Shown here one piece after another: positions 10,530 through 23,121 of a stretch of 64,000 bases of DNA. This DNA is from Gnetum montanum. Lineage: Eukaryota; Streptophyta; Gnetopsida; Gnetales; Gnetaceae. Positions within the stretch are counted from its first letter, which is position 1. Every line of letters starts with the position of its first letter. The stretch lies in NCBI GenBank assembly GCA_015680685.1, contig MNCI01023267.1:336210-400209 (forward strand), in the 5' to 3' direction. The position numbers were made by a program, and so were the translations under genes. Below the pieces are notes generated by a model. That model had not been told where the DNA came from and did not search any database. It saw only the letters and a list, made by a program, of their open reading frames with translations.

Positions 10530-11494
10530 TTGAAAACATCATTGATGCAATGCCCTAAGTAGATAGGGTCAATTTAAAAGAAAACAAACGTATTACAATT
10601 AATACTATAATTCAATTCAATGTGAGCCAAAAGGGACAAAGTAAAAAAATATGTTCTTCATTTTCTATGCTTTGTTTACATAGTCCACAAATATGCTCTT
10701 CTCATAGTAAATTGATCCAATGACTTGTCTCAATAAGGAGATGGTGAGAGCTTATTTTTGCACTAGCAATTTGATTTCTTAAATGAATAGGAATAGTTAC
10801 AAATAGATGCTCTTTAGTACTAGATAACAAACCTCTTCTAACATAATGTAAATAAAAATGCTTTTTCCTTCATGTGCTCAACCAAACTTTAGCAAAGACT
10901 TTTTCTTTTATAGGCTTCGTAAGAATCTTTTATTTAAAGAAAGATCTTCTATTACAATATTTCATGACTGAAACCATTATTTTCTTTATTTCCCTGATGC
11001 AACCATCCATTTTCTTGTGTAGCATTCATCATCTCCTTATCATAATTGACTTCCTCTATGTGACTTAACTTCTGAGTATGAGCAATAAATTAACAAAGGG
11101 CTTCAACTTCAAGAGGAAGCGAATTTACTTTTAAAAGTAGGATATCATAAGAAGACTACATTTTCACTTCAAATTCAAATACAAGAAACTCTTTTTGAAC
11201 ATGGTCTAATTTTTTACAATTGTGTGGAAAGAGAAGGTCCCTATGCAACACACCCATATAATAATATAGGTTAGACAATATTGCAAAAAAGTTCCCTTTT
11301 GATCTCCCATACCGAAATTTCTTCCCTAGCTATAATTATTTGTTAGAGAAAATAGAGCTCATATGCCACTTAAAAACCATTTAAGCAATAAAGGTATTCT
11401 AATTATAATTACTAAGAAATTCAACTCCCAAATATTTATAATATTTACATATATCAAGTCTTTTTTTTTTCTCTAAAGAAAAATTGTAATTTCT
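10530..11494 (-). pseudogene. LINE relic with RT-associated zinc-binding tail
   Basis: On the minus strand, about 10780 down to 10600, a frame with a few stops reads a Cys-Gly-Leu-Cys segment, then a Glu-Asn-Glu-Glu-His-Ile-Phe block, then Leu-Leu-Cys-Pro. This Cys-x2-Cys...His...Cys arrangement lies at the end of many plant LINE-type ORF2 proteins, followed by a short variable tail as here (about 10600-10530). Upstream coding sequence between 10800 and 11494 is too decayed to follow. No poly(A) tail or target duplication was found. Confidence 0.45.
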
Positions 11495-11863
11495 TTCTTT
11501 AATTACATTCCTTAGTATTGATTGCTTTTCTTATTTTGGACATGTCTCTTTGAATTTTTGTGGTTAAGATTTTGATTGTCTTCTATGCAATGCTTCATCC
11601 AGTATCTTTTCTTATGATTCATCATTACTTGCCCATATTGTCTTTCTTTTATCCTTTTGTTGTTCATGATAACTTATTCTACTCTTCACCGACTTCTCTT
11701 CTTAACTTAATTCTTGGCTATGTATGTTCCATGGATAAGGTCATAATGATTTGCATGATAAGTCATGTTCTTTTGTTATGACTTGTTTAGAAGTAGTTAC
11801 AAACAACCTTAGATCAGTTCTAAACTAATGGTTGTACATCTTATTATGCTTATATTCTAAAAC
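11495..11863 (-). repeat. Truncated Copia-like LTR (probable 3' LTR of K)
   Basis: About 370 bp align with 56855-57223 at roughly 80-85% by eye, from the block ctttaattacattcc to the end near tatattcta. The remaining ~580 bp of the LTR seen at 56275-56850 has no match here. The 90 bp between this and element A (11864-11954) have no recognisable content. Confidence 0.7.
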
Positions 11864-11954
11864 TGTCCTTCAAGTATTAATTCTGTAATACTAAGTGTTA
11901 TTATTTTTTTATGAATTGTAAAATTCTTCGTGATGGCCAATCATATAGCATTAT

Positions 11955-12819
11955 TGATGAGCAATGAGGTACCCTTACACTCAACCTTACGAATACGAGC
12001 GTGTACGCATGATCTAGTCAAACTTCGTAGACAGACTAGTTGTGGCACCTACATAGTTACACGTTGATCGTAGTTTGCTATCTTCCCACTTGGACTAGTA
12101 TTTGCTTTTTCACATATGGTTTAGTCCAGAGTGAGGTGTATGATGTGATTTCTAACACTAGGCTACTCTTAGAGACAATGAGAAATAATCTTGATTAAGC
12201 TAATAAGCGATATGAAGTAAAATTTAAGCTAGCCTAAGTACGATGAGCATCCGTCCTTAATCATCATCCATATGCATCTTGGACCTTGTGTACTACTTCT
12301 GGGGTTACCAAGTGCACATTACTTGAGCACTACTAGATACGCTACTGGGTTACCAAGTAGTTACACTTTAAATGTTCATGATTAAGACGTACTCATTCTA
12401 CATTAACAACATAAATAGTGAATGATGATAAAGAAATATTAACTAAGAAAACAATAAATAATAATTAAAAATTAAATAATTAAAAACTAAGTGAATGCTC
12501 TAATGATGGAGTAATCTCAATCTTTATTACCGATTGTGTGTGTCCAAGCACATCACACTCGAACAAAGGTTCTGTATAATTACAAGCATCACATTGCAGG
12601 TATGCACTTGGAAAAGGAATTTAAAACTAATTGAAAATTGACAAAAGGACTCAACCCTAAAACTTACCAAGACTTCCTTTCCTATGCACCTGAGTGCTAT
12701 ATTTATAGGCTGACACAATAATCATGTTATCATGTATTCGATATCGTTATCTAGGCTGCGATATCGCATACCCAACATCAAGTATCCGATATTGAGGCTT
12801 GGCAAACCACGATTCATCA
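11955..12819 (-). repeat. 3' LTR of element A
   Basis: 865 bp, reverse orientation, starting TGATGAGCAATGAGG in plus reading and ending ttcatca. It pairs with 20294-21147 almost throughout; for example, both share the block 'ggtttagtc-agagtgag' and the ctttta/cttatt tail. A minus-strand TATA-like box lies near 12700, and GATATCG motifs lie near 12740-12770. Confidence 0.92.
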
Positions 12820-12832
12820 TACCCCCATGACT
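12820..12832 (-). promoter_or_regulatory. 3' polypurine tract of element A
   Basis: On the minus strand it reads AGTCATGGGGGTA directly before the LTR start TGATGA. This is the standard plus-strand priming site, identical in core to those of C, D and E. Confidence 0.85.
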
Positions 12833-12859
12833 GAATAACAAATCGTCCTCGAGTCAAAA

Positions 12860-15812
12860 AATCAAAATGAGAACAAGTTCACTTGATTACATAGTGGATA
12901 GGTATGGGATTATGGACTAACTATGAATTATTTCATGCCGTAGTGTGGAATTAAACAAAATAGAATTAGGACACCAACACCAAATACAAAAGACAAAATT
13001 GTTGGAACTCATGTGGTTCCTGGTGGTGGTGGCTTCTCCATGGGCCTTTTCCCCTTATCTTGTGCTCTAGGCTTTGGAAATGGATATCTCTGAAGGAGCA
13101 CCTAAATATTTTCTTCTTCGATTCAAGGATTGTGTGCTGTCTATGCTGATGTTCCAATATTTGATGGGGTCAGCACCTCCCATGAACATGGTAGTTGTAA
13201 AAACATTTGATTGGCTTTGACGTACCAAGCCGCAAACAATCATCATTCCTCTTCGTAGGCTCTAGCTTTGTCTCTACATTCTTGATAATCCATGAGCGTT
13301 CAAGCCAAATCTACCGCAACATCTTTCTGACCTTGGTAGCTGGCTTTGATCACCTCTAACTTAGAATTTTCTACCTCCAATTTCTGTAGTGTCTTTTTGT
13401 GTTTAGCAAATTCTACTTCATATTTGGCGTAGGTGGTAGCTACCTACTTCTCCAACTCTATCCTTGTGCATCTTGCTATTAACATGGCTAAGTTGACATA
13501 CGGTAGGTTTGCCAACTCCATGTATTCAGTGAGATCCTAGATCTACAAGTCCCAGCTCTTTAGTTCTACTTGGTGGACGAAGACGTAAGTGTCGAGTATG
13601 GCCCTCCAGTAAATGTTTTGAGCACTAAAAGCATTGATATGGGTCTTAGCCATATGGATTTCTTTTTCAATGATATGCTTGTACATCCCCACCTAATTCC
13701 AAAAATGTTCTTTCATCTTCTCATGTTACTTAGCCTCATTCTGCCATGCGCTTATTTCAATGGCTATCTTCTAATGGATGGCATGTACCTCCTCCATTGA
13801 GAGGATCCTATTTTTTTTGGGTAAGTGATTCATGTCTTGGTTGACCCTTATTAATTTTTCTCACATTTGCTGGAAATTCTCCTCAAGAACATTCTTTTGT
13901 TTTTCAATTTTGGTCAATCGAAGATTCTCAGTGGCAAGGAGTTTATTTTCTTCTTGTAAGGTCTTGAGTGCTTTAGCATGTGCATATGTTTGGGCTTGTG
14001 CCTTCAAAGCATCCCAATTAGCCTTTTCTTTCTCCCTTGCCATCCTTTTATTCTCTTCTAATAGTTTATTTAGTTGCTCCTTTTGAAATAACTCTAGTTG
14101 GTCAACTAGGATAAGTTAGGATGGATCTCGCTATGTGGCTTGCAGGGTGACAAACTTCTCTTGGAGTCTTCTCAACTCATCTTCTGCATGTTTGGCCCTA
14201 ACCTCAACCATGAGTAGCTTTCATTTTGTGGAAATGAGGTCTAACTATGTTGCTATGACATCTTGAGGGATGTCAAACAAGGACATCATTACTTGTCCTA
14301 TTTGTAGTAATCAATCTAGTGCATCCTCATGTTCTGCAAGAGTCATTGAGGGGCTGACTAGGACTTGACCATTGCATGCTCTTGTGAGATCTACTGGTGG
14401 CACAATAGGGACATTGAATGATTCTTTGATGTGGTCTACGACCACCTCTACTACTCTAGCTACATCCTAGTGTTGCATGAGCACTATTGTGGTGCCTTCA
14501 CTAGTTTCTAATTACACATGAAAAGATGCAACATTTCTAGAGATTTGTTGTGACCAATGTGATTCCCCTCCTCTTGTTTGTATTGAAACCTTTTCCTGTG
14601 CATGATCAATTGAGATCATGGGCTATACAATATCATTAATTATTTTGACGAGGTTAGCCTCATCAAAACTCCCCCAACTAACCATTTCTACGATGGCCCT
14701 GAGATGGGTCATCAATGGTTGATAATCTTGTGGTGGTGGTGGTAGTTGATCTTGCTAGCCTGTGGGCTATGTGCTAGGCCCTACTTCCTATTTTTGACTA
14801 GGCCCCATGTCTAGAAGTTGGCTAGGCCTTTCTGTTTGAGGTGTAGTGGGCCCAACCATATGCTCTTGCTCAAGCTCTAGTGTTTCACTAGCATCTTTCC
14901 TTGGTGTTGGTGGCTTTAGTAATTTAGCATAGGAGGAGTTTTGAGCTTTTCTAGGGATGTCATTAGTGTACCCCAGAATTCTAGCATGTCATCATAGCTT
15001 CTTAATTAGACAAGGGAAAGGCACTGCAAACTTCCTCGTCTTATGTTCTTCAAACTGCCTTAATATTTCCATGAGATATAGATGAGGTAGATTGGAATCA
15101 ACCTTTCCCATCAAGATTGTGCTTCCTCTAGCCACATAAGTGGAAATCCTATTTAGTCCTTTTGTTGGGAAGATGTGATAGGTGCCAATTTTGAAATATA
15201 TTTTCTCTTCAAGGGTAAGCTCCCCATATGTTTTGTCCTCCTTGCTGTACGTCCTCTTTAATCATATTTTTCGTGCATTAGCATTGGAGCGAGTGGATAG
15301 ATGAGCAACCTTGGGCCCTATATTCGGAAGGTTCAAAACTTCCAAAATGGCTTTAGTAGAGAAATGAACTGAAATCCCACCAATGTCAGCAGTGCTTCCT
15401 TCTTCTTTATTATGCCAAAATTGGTACATCTCCCCCAAATACCATTCACCACTCTCTGAGAGAATAGGCCACAATGTAGATCCTTTGAGTTGATGTCTAA
15501 CTAATGTAGGGGAAAATTTGGTAAAGGGTTCATAATTGAGTTCCAAGATCATTGTAGTTGATGTGGGCCTTTCCTAAATCGCCTGAACGCATTCTGAAGA
15601 TAACATGAGTTGTTGTCCTTGTTTAGGTGCCCTACCTTTTCCACCTTTTGCATGCCCATATTGTCTAGTAACAGGAGTTTCTTGATGAATGCTAAATGAT
15701 TGTGCCTTCTGCTCTACATGTTCCATGAGAGGTCCTTGGCCTCTACCTCTCCTTGGGCATTTGGATGCACCTTGAGAGGGTCCTCCCTATTGTCCTCATT
15801 TAGGGGCCATCT
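12860..15812 (-). pseudogene. ORF2 of element A (conserved coiled-coil protein, unknown function)
   Basis: A frame begins at an ATG near 15812 and runs leftward for about 950 codons, with TAG/TGA interruptions and small shifts. Order: a basic Gly/Arg-rich N-terminus; a folded region (open at 15262-15552) with a Gly-Glu-Trp-Tyr motif and a Gly-Gly-Ile-Ser-Val-His-Phe segment; a Glu-Glu-Lys-Ile-Tyr-Phe-Lys-Ile block near 15200; a Pro/Thr-rich linker; long coiled coils (about 14260-13200, including an open 60-codon stretch at 13861-14043); and a Lys-Gly-Lys-Arg...Pro-Pro-Pro-Pro tail near 13060. The same order recurs in element E (49500-52190). The Gly-Glu-Trp-Tyr domain loosely recalls the 'putative plant transposon protein' domain of other Athila/Ogre-type ORFs, but I cannot confirm that. 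Confidence 0.6.
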
Positions 15813-15839
15813 ATAATCACACTAGGATTAATTGTTAGT

Positions 15840-17790
15840 AAGTTCATTTAACAAAATTTAATTATCTTATACCTTACTCATTGCCTTTAATGAATTTAAT
15901 TCTTGCTTAGTATGATTCCAGAGTTAGAAATTTTCAAGAAAACCCCCCTAAAAGTTTTAATGATAGGCCCAATTTGATTAGGTGACTTCAAAAATAATTT
16001 TCATGGTTTGAAGGAAGCAATAAAATTGGTTTGGCATAAGTTCTTATCATTTCTTAAGATCATTTACCCCTATGATATCCTTTGGGTGATGGTGAATTTT
16101 GAAAAAGGTGTGCACCAATTCTACTATACCCCTCCCCCATGACTGAGTTAAACACTCTCGGTTTAAGTAGGTTCAATTGGAAGGAGAATTGAAGCATTAA
16201 CAAGTCAGATATTAATGTTTAAATGATAGGTGTGCAAAGTGTGAAAATTGGTGGAGGAAAATTGCAACAACTCCCCTCACATGAATAGTTGAAAATGACA
16301 TTGACACGCACGGGGGAGTCCATATATATAGATTTTATAGATGCAATATTGCGTACATGCTAGCATGGACCTAATATCATGTCCCTTCCAAAATAGGATA
16401 CTTGGAAAAACTGATAAATTTTCAAATTTCCATTGCCAAAAAGGAAATATTTAAGGTAAATTTGAAGGATCTAGGGTAATGTTGAGTAGACATTAAGGTA
16501 CCAAAAGTATAATGAAGTGGAATTATATAATGAAGTTCTTGAATAGGGTCCACAAAAAGGACATGTAGTGTTGCACAGGAACGTTTGGGTTGAAATGATG
16601 ATAAAGAAAAGGATAAATTTAGCAATGCAGTACTTGGAGGATATAAGATGATGTCATGGTGTGAAATAAGTGCAAATTACAAAAGTTACACAATTGGATC
16701 CTCCCCAAAGCAGGTTCCTACCTATCATGCCCTTGCATAACCACACCTTAAAATGTCCATAGGTACTAGAAGGGTTAAATGCAATCCTAACTGGTGTAAC
16801 AAAACACACACATGTTAAATACCACCGTGATGAGGTATGAATTCTATGCCATACAAGACATAAGTTAGAAATACTTGGATAGTGGGGTGAGACGAATCAT
16901 AGAAGGGATTGTAGAGATTGGGACATGAGGTAGCTTACTCTAGGCTCAATGAAACCTAATTATGGCGTGTGATTAAAGTATCATTACCTTTCACTCCAAA
17001 ATCTAGACCAAGTCCATACCTCTAACCAGTGACATCACATCATTTCATTCAATGATAAACAACCATAAGAACATCATGGAAACACAGTGTATAATCACTT
17101 GGCATTTTGTACAAGGGAGGAGTGATTTGGAATTTCTCTGCAGCACATTCTTCTTAATCTTTTCTTTGGTGTTTATCTTCTTTCTTTTTTCTTTTCTTTT
17201 TGTTTGGCCGCTTTGGAACTTTGTCATTTCCAATAGTGATTTGGAGAAGCTACCAACCTTCAAGCATGGGTGCATGTCTCTCCCATGGGATCCTCTAGAA
17301 TAGCATTGAGTTTCTTTGTTGAGTGCCTTTATTACTCTTACTCCCATTATTTTTTGTTAGATCTACAAGGACCTTAGTACAACCAAGCTACATGATAGCA
17401 CATATAGATGTCACCATAGAGAATCCACAAGTCCCCTTGATGTCATATACTAGCCATTCCCTCTTAGTCCATCATTTTTTACTCTGAGCATAATGAGTAC
17501 AAAGTTACTTTAAGTTTTAATGATGACAAGAATATCATCATACCCAGAGTAGAACCTCTTATTAATAGCATGGGTGGGTGGATTTTGTGGGCTCACTATC
17601 CAAATAATCAGTCACATGTGACTTGATAGTATAGAAAAACACCTCAACTAACAAGTCACATAAGTATTTTATTCACAAATGAGATTACCCTCAAAAAGAT
17701 AAAATGACAAACTGAAAGATGAAAAATTAGAAAATGAAAAATAAAAATTGGAAAAAAATTGTAAAACCAAAGAAAAGAAAAAATATTTAC
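15840..17790 (-). other. Spacer of element A, homologous to post-integrase spacers
   Basis: No gene in 1.95 kb. The phrase gcaagggcatgat...ctttggggaggatcca (minus, about 16740-16690) matches spacer phrases in D (about 33690), E (about 38690) and C (about 47950), so this is the non-coding block that follows integrase in those elements. Purine tracts resembling the 3' tract mark its two sides (17814-17830 and 16127-16142). Confidence 0.6.
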
Positions 17791-20175
17791 TAATTCTGCT
17801 TATTAGAATGGGGGGTATCCCCCATGACTAATCTTTGGATCATGGCAAGAATTATTATATGGAAAGCTTGGATCCATGCATGTTGGAAATATTGGGGTCC
17901 AGTCACATCCAAACCACTGGGTGTCTTTTGATGTGGTGGTAGGAATGTATCCAAATTAGGATTCACACACTTGATTAAAGTAGGCATAGTGGGGTAGATT
18001 ATAAGATGTGGTCATGTGAAAAGGAGCTAACCCACTATGGCACCCATGACCATAAGATGATATGCAAGGATCAATATGCCTCTTTACATTGTCATATTTA
18101 TTGGGCCACATGGTTGTTGGAGTGTTAATTGGTGGCCTAGAAAAGGTAACAGGAGGTGTTGAGTTCAAAGAGGAAGGTGCATTGCAGTGATGGACTTGTG
18201 CTGAGTTGGAGGATGCATTGGTTTCAAAAATATGTTGTCTCTTCTTACGATCATGCCTAAAGAAAGGATGCTTCCAACATTGTGGAGGATTCCCATTGCT
18301 ATTGATAGTAGCAGCACAAGTAATGTTTGTTGGTTGGTGTTGTGGTGTAAAACCTTTCGGTACTACTAGTGGTGATGTAGAAGGAGGTGAAGGATAAGAA
18401 TATTGAGGGTAAGGAGGAGTGTAATGAACATGAGGTGGTCATCCCATGGGAGAGGACATGGGCTGATAGTACTCGAGAGAATGATAATAATGAGGTGATG
18501 TAGAGGATGTTTATCTAGTTGGGGAAACAAGGAGCACTTGGTGTTGGGGCATACAAAGGTTAAGGCTAGTTTGGTGATGGTCTCCCCCACGACTGGGGAT
18601 TTTGCCACTACGGTTGAACACAGTACTTCTATACAAAATCTAGATGTAGCATTCTTCCCCAATGTTCATGTAGATGTGACAAGATTGGCCATTGGTCTTT
18701 GGGGTGATTGTACAGGCAAACATCGCATTGATATTTCTGATTTGTAGTTGGGCCCCTATCCTTATTTCCTTCAGCCCTCTTTTCTTTTTGTCAAATGGTG
18801 CTCTATCCTATTCCTTGATTTGGCTCCCTCTATTTGTTTTGGGTGTTAGAGTGATCATGCATGGTTTTACCTCTGATAATATTTACATATTCTCCACATT
18901 TTTCATGTACCCATTCCATCATCTTATTAATATTTTCCTCAATTTCATTTAGTGATTTTAATATTGTCAAAGATGAAGATGGTTCCACCTCCTCACAGTA
19001 AGTTAATTTTTCCTCCTCATGATTATGGACCTTCATTACTTTAAAAGTTTGGTTCTATTGTGATCTTTCAACATTCTCCCATTTAGCTATCTCTTCTTCT
19101 TCTTTTGCTACCCACTTAATAAGCTCTTGAAATTGGTGGGATTGTAGTTCATACAATTGACCTAGGGCATACATCCCTAGAATCTCCCTTGTTTCATTAC
19201 AGAGCCCATCCATGATGTGATACATTAGCCTTTCCTTAGAGAACCCATGGCCTAGGTAGTTTTTTAACAATGAGTAATATCTTTCTAAGGCCATGTCCAA
19301 GGGTTCATGTTGCCCTTGCCTCCACTCTTGGATTTGCCTCCTCAAGGTTGACACTCTTGCACAGGTTTGATATCTTTCATTGGAGAGTTCTATCACTGTC
19401 AACCAATGGTGAATTGATTTTTGTTTTAAATACCTATACCATACTTTTTCTTGGCCAATGAGTGTCATAGGAAAGAGCTTAAGTCTTTGACACTCATTAT
19501 CAATGTTGTTCAATGCATAGACATCATAGAAGGCTTATAAATGGTGTTGTAGATCTAAATCGTAGCCTCCTAAGGACTTGGGAAAGTTGTTTAAATCAAG
19601 CTTGGGTAGATGGATTTCCTTATAATGCCTATAGAATATTTGAATAGCCTCTTGTATATGCATTAGGTTGTTAGTGGCTGGCAGGGGTTCATCATCACTA
19701 AGTAGGTTATGAATTTGTGAGTTGGGACAATGTTGTCTTTGTTCATGTTGACATTCTTAACTTTGCCCATGGGTTTGATTTTTATTTCTATGTCAACCCC
19801 TTGAGAACTGGTCATCTGTGTCTTGACCTAATGTTGAAGGGGCAAAGGAAGAGAGAGAACTAGAAGACTTGTCATAACTTTTGTAAGTCTTCCAATCATC
19901 CCCTGATGTACTCTTGCTAACCATTGAGAAGGTCCTAGGCCTTATGGGCACCCTCTTTCTATGGGATGTCCCATCATCACTAAAGGTGTCTGAGTTAAAT
20001 GACAAGAGTCCTTGAGTATCATTGGGGTGTCCATGAACATATGAAAATCTTGCATAAGATTAAGTACTTCAAACTTTTTCTTCGTCATAAATTGCATTGG
20101 TTCTCCAATGAATTATCTCGCTAGATGTTGTGTTATCGTTATCTTGTGAGAGAGACATTGTCATGAATTATGTGT
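17790..20175 (-). pseudogene. gag of element A
   Basis: The frame starts near 20175 (Met-Ser-Leu-Ser, about 100 bp inside the primer site) and continues with stops to about 17800. A Ser/Asp-rich N-terminal part (open at 19793-20005) is followed by a well-preserved retrotransposon gag core at 19055-19513. The core has Lys-Leu-Phe-Pro, a Trp-Tyr pair, Arg-Arg-Gln-Ile-Gln-Glu-Trp and a Glu-rich helix, the usual helical capsid pattern. The C-terminal third is Pro/Tyr/His-rich, and no zinc knuckle is seen. The core also aligns with the gag of C, D and E. The structural protein would form the particle, but the stops make this copy dead. Confidence 0.75.
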
Positions 20176-20274
20176 ACCTCAATTGAACTTAATTTCTTTT
20201 TTATGAAAGATATATCGTTAATACCTTATTACATCAATCTTATATGATATAACTAATCTAGATAACTAGCACCA

Positions 20275-20292
20275 TCCTCGGAAATGGTGCCA
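20275..20292 (-). promoter_or_regulatory. Primer binding site of element A (tRNA-Asp type)
   Basis: The minus strand reads TGGCACCATTTCCGAGGA one base inside the LTR. It resembles TGGCGCCGTTGCCGGGGA, the tRNA-Asp complement used by Athila-type elements. Confidence 0.75.
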
Positions 20293-20293
20293 A

Positions 20294-21147
20294 TGATGGG
20301 CAATAAGGTACCCCCTACGTTCAACCATATGAATACAAGTGTGTATACATGATCTGGTCAAACTTCATAGACGGACCAGTTGTGGCACTTAGATAGTCAC
20401 ACATTGATCGCAGTTCACTATCTTCCCACATAGACTAGTATTTTCTTTGTCACATATGGTTTAGTCTAGAGTGAGCTGTATGATGTGATTTCTAACACTA
20501 GGCTACTCCTAGAGACAATGAGAAATAATCTTGATTAAACTAATAAGTGATATGAAGTAAACTTTAAGCTAACCTAAGTGTGATGCGCATTCATCTTTAA
20601 TCATCCATACACATCTTGGACCTCATGTACTACTTCTAGGATTACCAAGCATGCATTACTTGAGCACTACTGGATACACTACTAGGTTACCAAGTAGTTA
20701 CAGTTTAAATGTTTCTGATTAAGACGTATTCATTCCACATTAACAACAGGAATAGTGAATGATGATAAAGAAATATTAACTAAGAAAACAATAAATAATA
20801 AATAATAATTAAACAATTAAAAACTAAGTGAATGTTGCAATAATGGAGTAATCTCGATCTTTACTATCGATTGTATGTGTGTCCAAGTATGTCACACTCA
20901 AACAAAGGTTCCATACAATTACAAGCATCACACTGTGGGCATGCACTTGGAAAAGGAACTAAAAACTAAAAAAAAGACTTAACCCTAAAAATTACCAAGA
21001 CTCCATTTCCTGTGTGCTTGAGTGCTATATTTATAAACTGACATAGGAATCACAATATCGTGTATTCAATATCATTATCCAAGCTATGATATTGCGTACC
21101 TGATATTGAGTATCCAATATTGAGGCCTGGAAAACCACAATTCATCA
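20294..21147 (-). repeat. 5' LTR of element A
   Basis: 854 bp, the mate of 11955-12819. It opens TGATGGGCAATAAGG in plus reading and closes aattcatca. TATA-like and AATAAA-type signals are shared with the other LTR. Confidence 0.92.
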
Positions 21148-22147
21148 AATATATATTCGTATGAATTAATGGAACTCATGAATTCATAGAAATAATAAAC
21201 ATGTAGCACAAATTAAACATAAGGAACCATTACTTTTTGTTAACTTTAAAATGAAAAAGTGTATATTATGGAGTATAAATTTGTGGAATGGATAGAATGG
21301 ACTCCATTTCTCTGTGATAACAGATGATTCAAAGGAAATTAGAGGTTCATAAGTTTTAGGTGGAACTTCAATATTAGAAAGGAGAATGGGAATGGGATTA
21401 GATGCTAATTCATCAATAAAAGAAGAAAGTACTTAAGCTTTTGGTACATTATAAGAGGATTTTAAAGATAGTATTTCTTGTTGTTGTTGCTTCATCAATA
21501 TCTTAAGTGTTTTCATTTCTTTTCATAGTAGTTCCAATTCTACCTAATAGGCCTTCAATTCTTCTTCTTTGGGGATTACCTATTATTTGCATGCCTTAGC
21601 TATTGAACTTGTAGCATACATTCTCTCTTTAGATTCCTAAATGTTGCCTAATGCTCTAAAAATAATAATTGATTTGTTGTTTAAAGATCTTTAACTTTTT
21701 ATTTCAACTTACAAGCTTTGTCCTTTAATTCTTCCTCCTCTCATAAGTGTTGCTTTTTACTTTTTACAATTTCCTTGTCTTTTTCCTTCATAGTTAGAGT
21801 TGTCTGACTAGATCCTTAATCTAGTAACTATAATTTCAACTTGATATATGCTTTGTACTCTACCACTATCTAAGAAAACTTCTGAAAATATGATTTCATC
21901 TTATCATATTTGTTGATATGAGTTTGTTGAGTAGTTTCCCATTCTTTCTTCTTCTCTAGTAAGGACAGATTCTTGACAACCACTGAAATTTCATCATATT
22001 TTCTCTCTACAACTTGCCTGAATGCTACACTATGGATCATATATTCATCATAAATATACACTATAGCTCTCACAAGTTCATGGTTGTTTAGTGTGTTCTG
22101 CTACCTGGTGTCCAACTAATGCTAAACTCCTTTCTTGATTATAGCAT
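21148..22147 (-). pseudogene. Coiled-coil frame of element K, distal part
   Basis: The minus strand carries one frame from the E insertion point leftwards, with many stops. It is Lys/Glu/Leu-rich and predicted coiled coil by eye (best at 21870-22073). It continues the frame at 53266-53553: joining the two flanks at the agcat target duplication of E keeps the frame. The product is not recognised. Its left end is cut by element A. Confidence 0.5.
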
Positions 22148-22970
22148 TAATGAGTCATTGTTGGACCCTGTCGATGCAATCCCATCAACTCATGGTTTGT
22201 TGTGTTAATGCATACACATCAATGCAGTGTCTAGTTTTGCCTATATAAATGCACACACCCATGACATTTATGACATCTAATCATGCCATTTATGAACTCT
22301 TGTAATTTTGTCTTATTAAAGTTAGAATATTTTCTAAATGCCTGCAGTAGGAGTTGAGAAGTGTACAAATCTTTATTCAAGCATTAATGTACTTGAATAG
22401 CTTAGCATGAACAATAATGAAGACAAGCTTTCTTAATAAACCTTACAGCACATAGACTTAACTTAATGTTCACATAATGCATTTATTATTCATCCGATTT
22501 ATTTTAATGCATGTAATTAATTAATTAAATCTAGATAATTAACATACATATGTACAACCATCTCAAGCATACGATTAATGCTTGGTAATCCCTATAACAC
22601 TTAACCCTTAGTGACTTGGTAGCGTTGTAACATGTTCAAGATGTGTACGGAAAATGGGAATGGATTCTTATGTTAGGATTAGTTAAAGCATTAACTACTT
22701 ATTAAATTAATGAAGCATTTAATTACTTTATTTTTGGCATGTAGGTGAATTAAATGAAAACATAAAATGATAAAAATCATATGCCTTAGTTACACTTAAC
22801 CATACCCTTGCACTTCACAAGTGAAACTAAGAAACATTGATCACATCTATTAGATTCACTACCTAGACCTAGTGTACTTAGAGAGCTAAGGTCTACATAA
22901 TTCGATCAAATTGCTTAGTGAACACTAGTGATTCATATGGTTGGGCATAGGGGCTGCTTGCTACTCATCA
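22148..22970 (+). repeat. 5' LTR of element E
   Basis: 823 bp, ending ctactcatca. A TATA box (tatataaatg) lies near 22238, and the family block 'caaatctttattcaag' lies near 22363. It is clearly more diverged from its mate at 52452-53265 than the LTR pairs of C and D are from each other, in line with E being the older host element. Confidence 0.93.
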
Positions 22971-22971
22971 T

Positions 22972-22989
22972 TGGTGCCATTTTCAGGGA
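22972..22989 (+). promoter_or_regulatory. Primer binding site of element E
   Basis: TGGTGCCATTTTCAGGGA lies one base after the LTR, a worn form of the tRNA-Asp complement used by the other family members. Confidence 0.7.
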
Positions 22990-23121
22990 CTTTAGTTAGC
23001 TATGTGCACTACCTAGGAATTAGTGAAAGTATACAATGACATTGTAATGAACCTTAAAGTCGATATCATTAAGAAAAATAATAATAACAATAAAAGCACA
23101 TTTTTTTTCTTCTGATGTAAT

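Larger units (their letters stand above)
11955..21147 (-). mobile_element. Non-autonomous LTR retrotransposon A (gag + ORF2, no pol)
   Basis: Two LTRs (11955-12819 and 20294-21147) with ends TGATG.../...TTCATCA bracket a 7.5-kb interior on the minus strand. The flanking 5-mers are attat on the left and aatat on the right, 4 of 5 matching, so the target duplication is probable but worn. A tRNA-Asp type primer site adjoins the right LTR, and a polypurine tract adjoins the left one. The interior holds gag, a spacer homologous to the post-integrase spacer of C, D and E, and ORF2. No protease, RT, RNase H or integrase motif was found. It would have needed enzymes from a gag-pol relative such as C or E. 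Confidence 0.88.

Noticed and set aside
10874-11781. Small hydrophobic ORFs on the plus strand
   Set aside because: AT-rich chance frames opposite a LINE relic and a Copia-like LTR fragment.
17045-17347. Opposed 83- and 100-codon ORFs in element A
   Set aside because: They lie in the non-coding spacer; the composition follows a pyrimidine-rich run, and there is no match to C, D or E genes.
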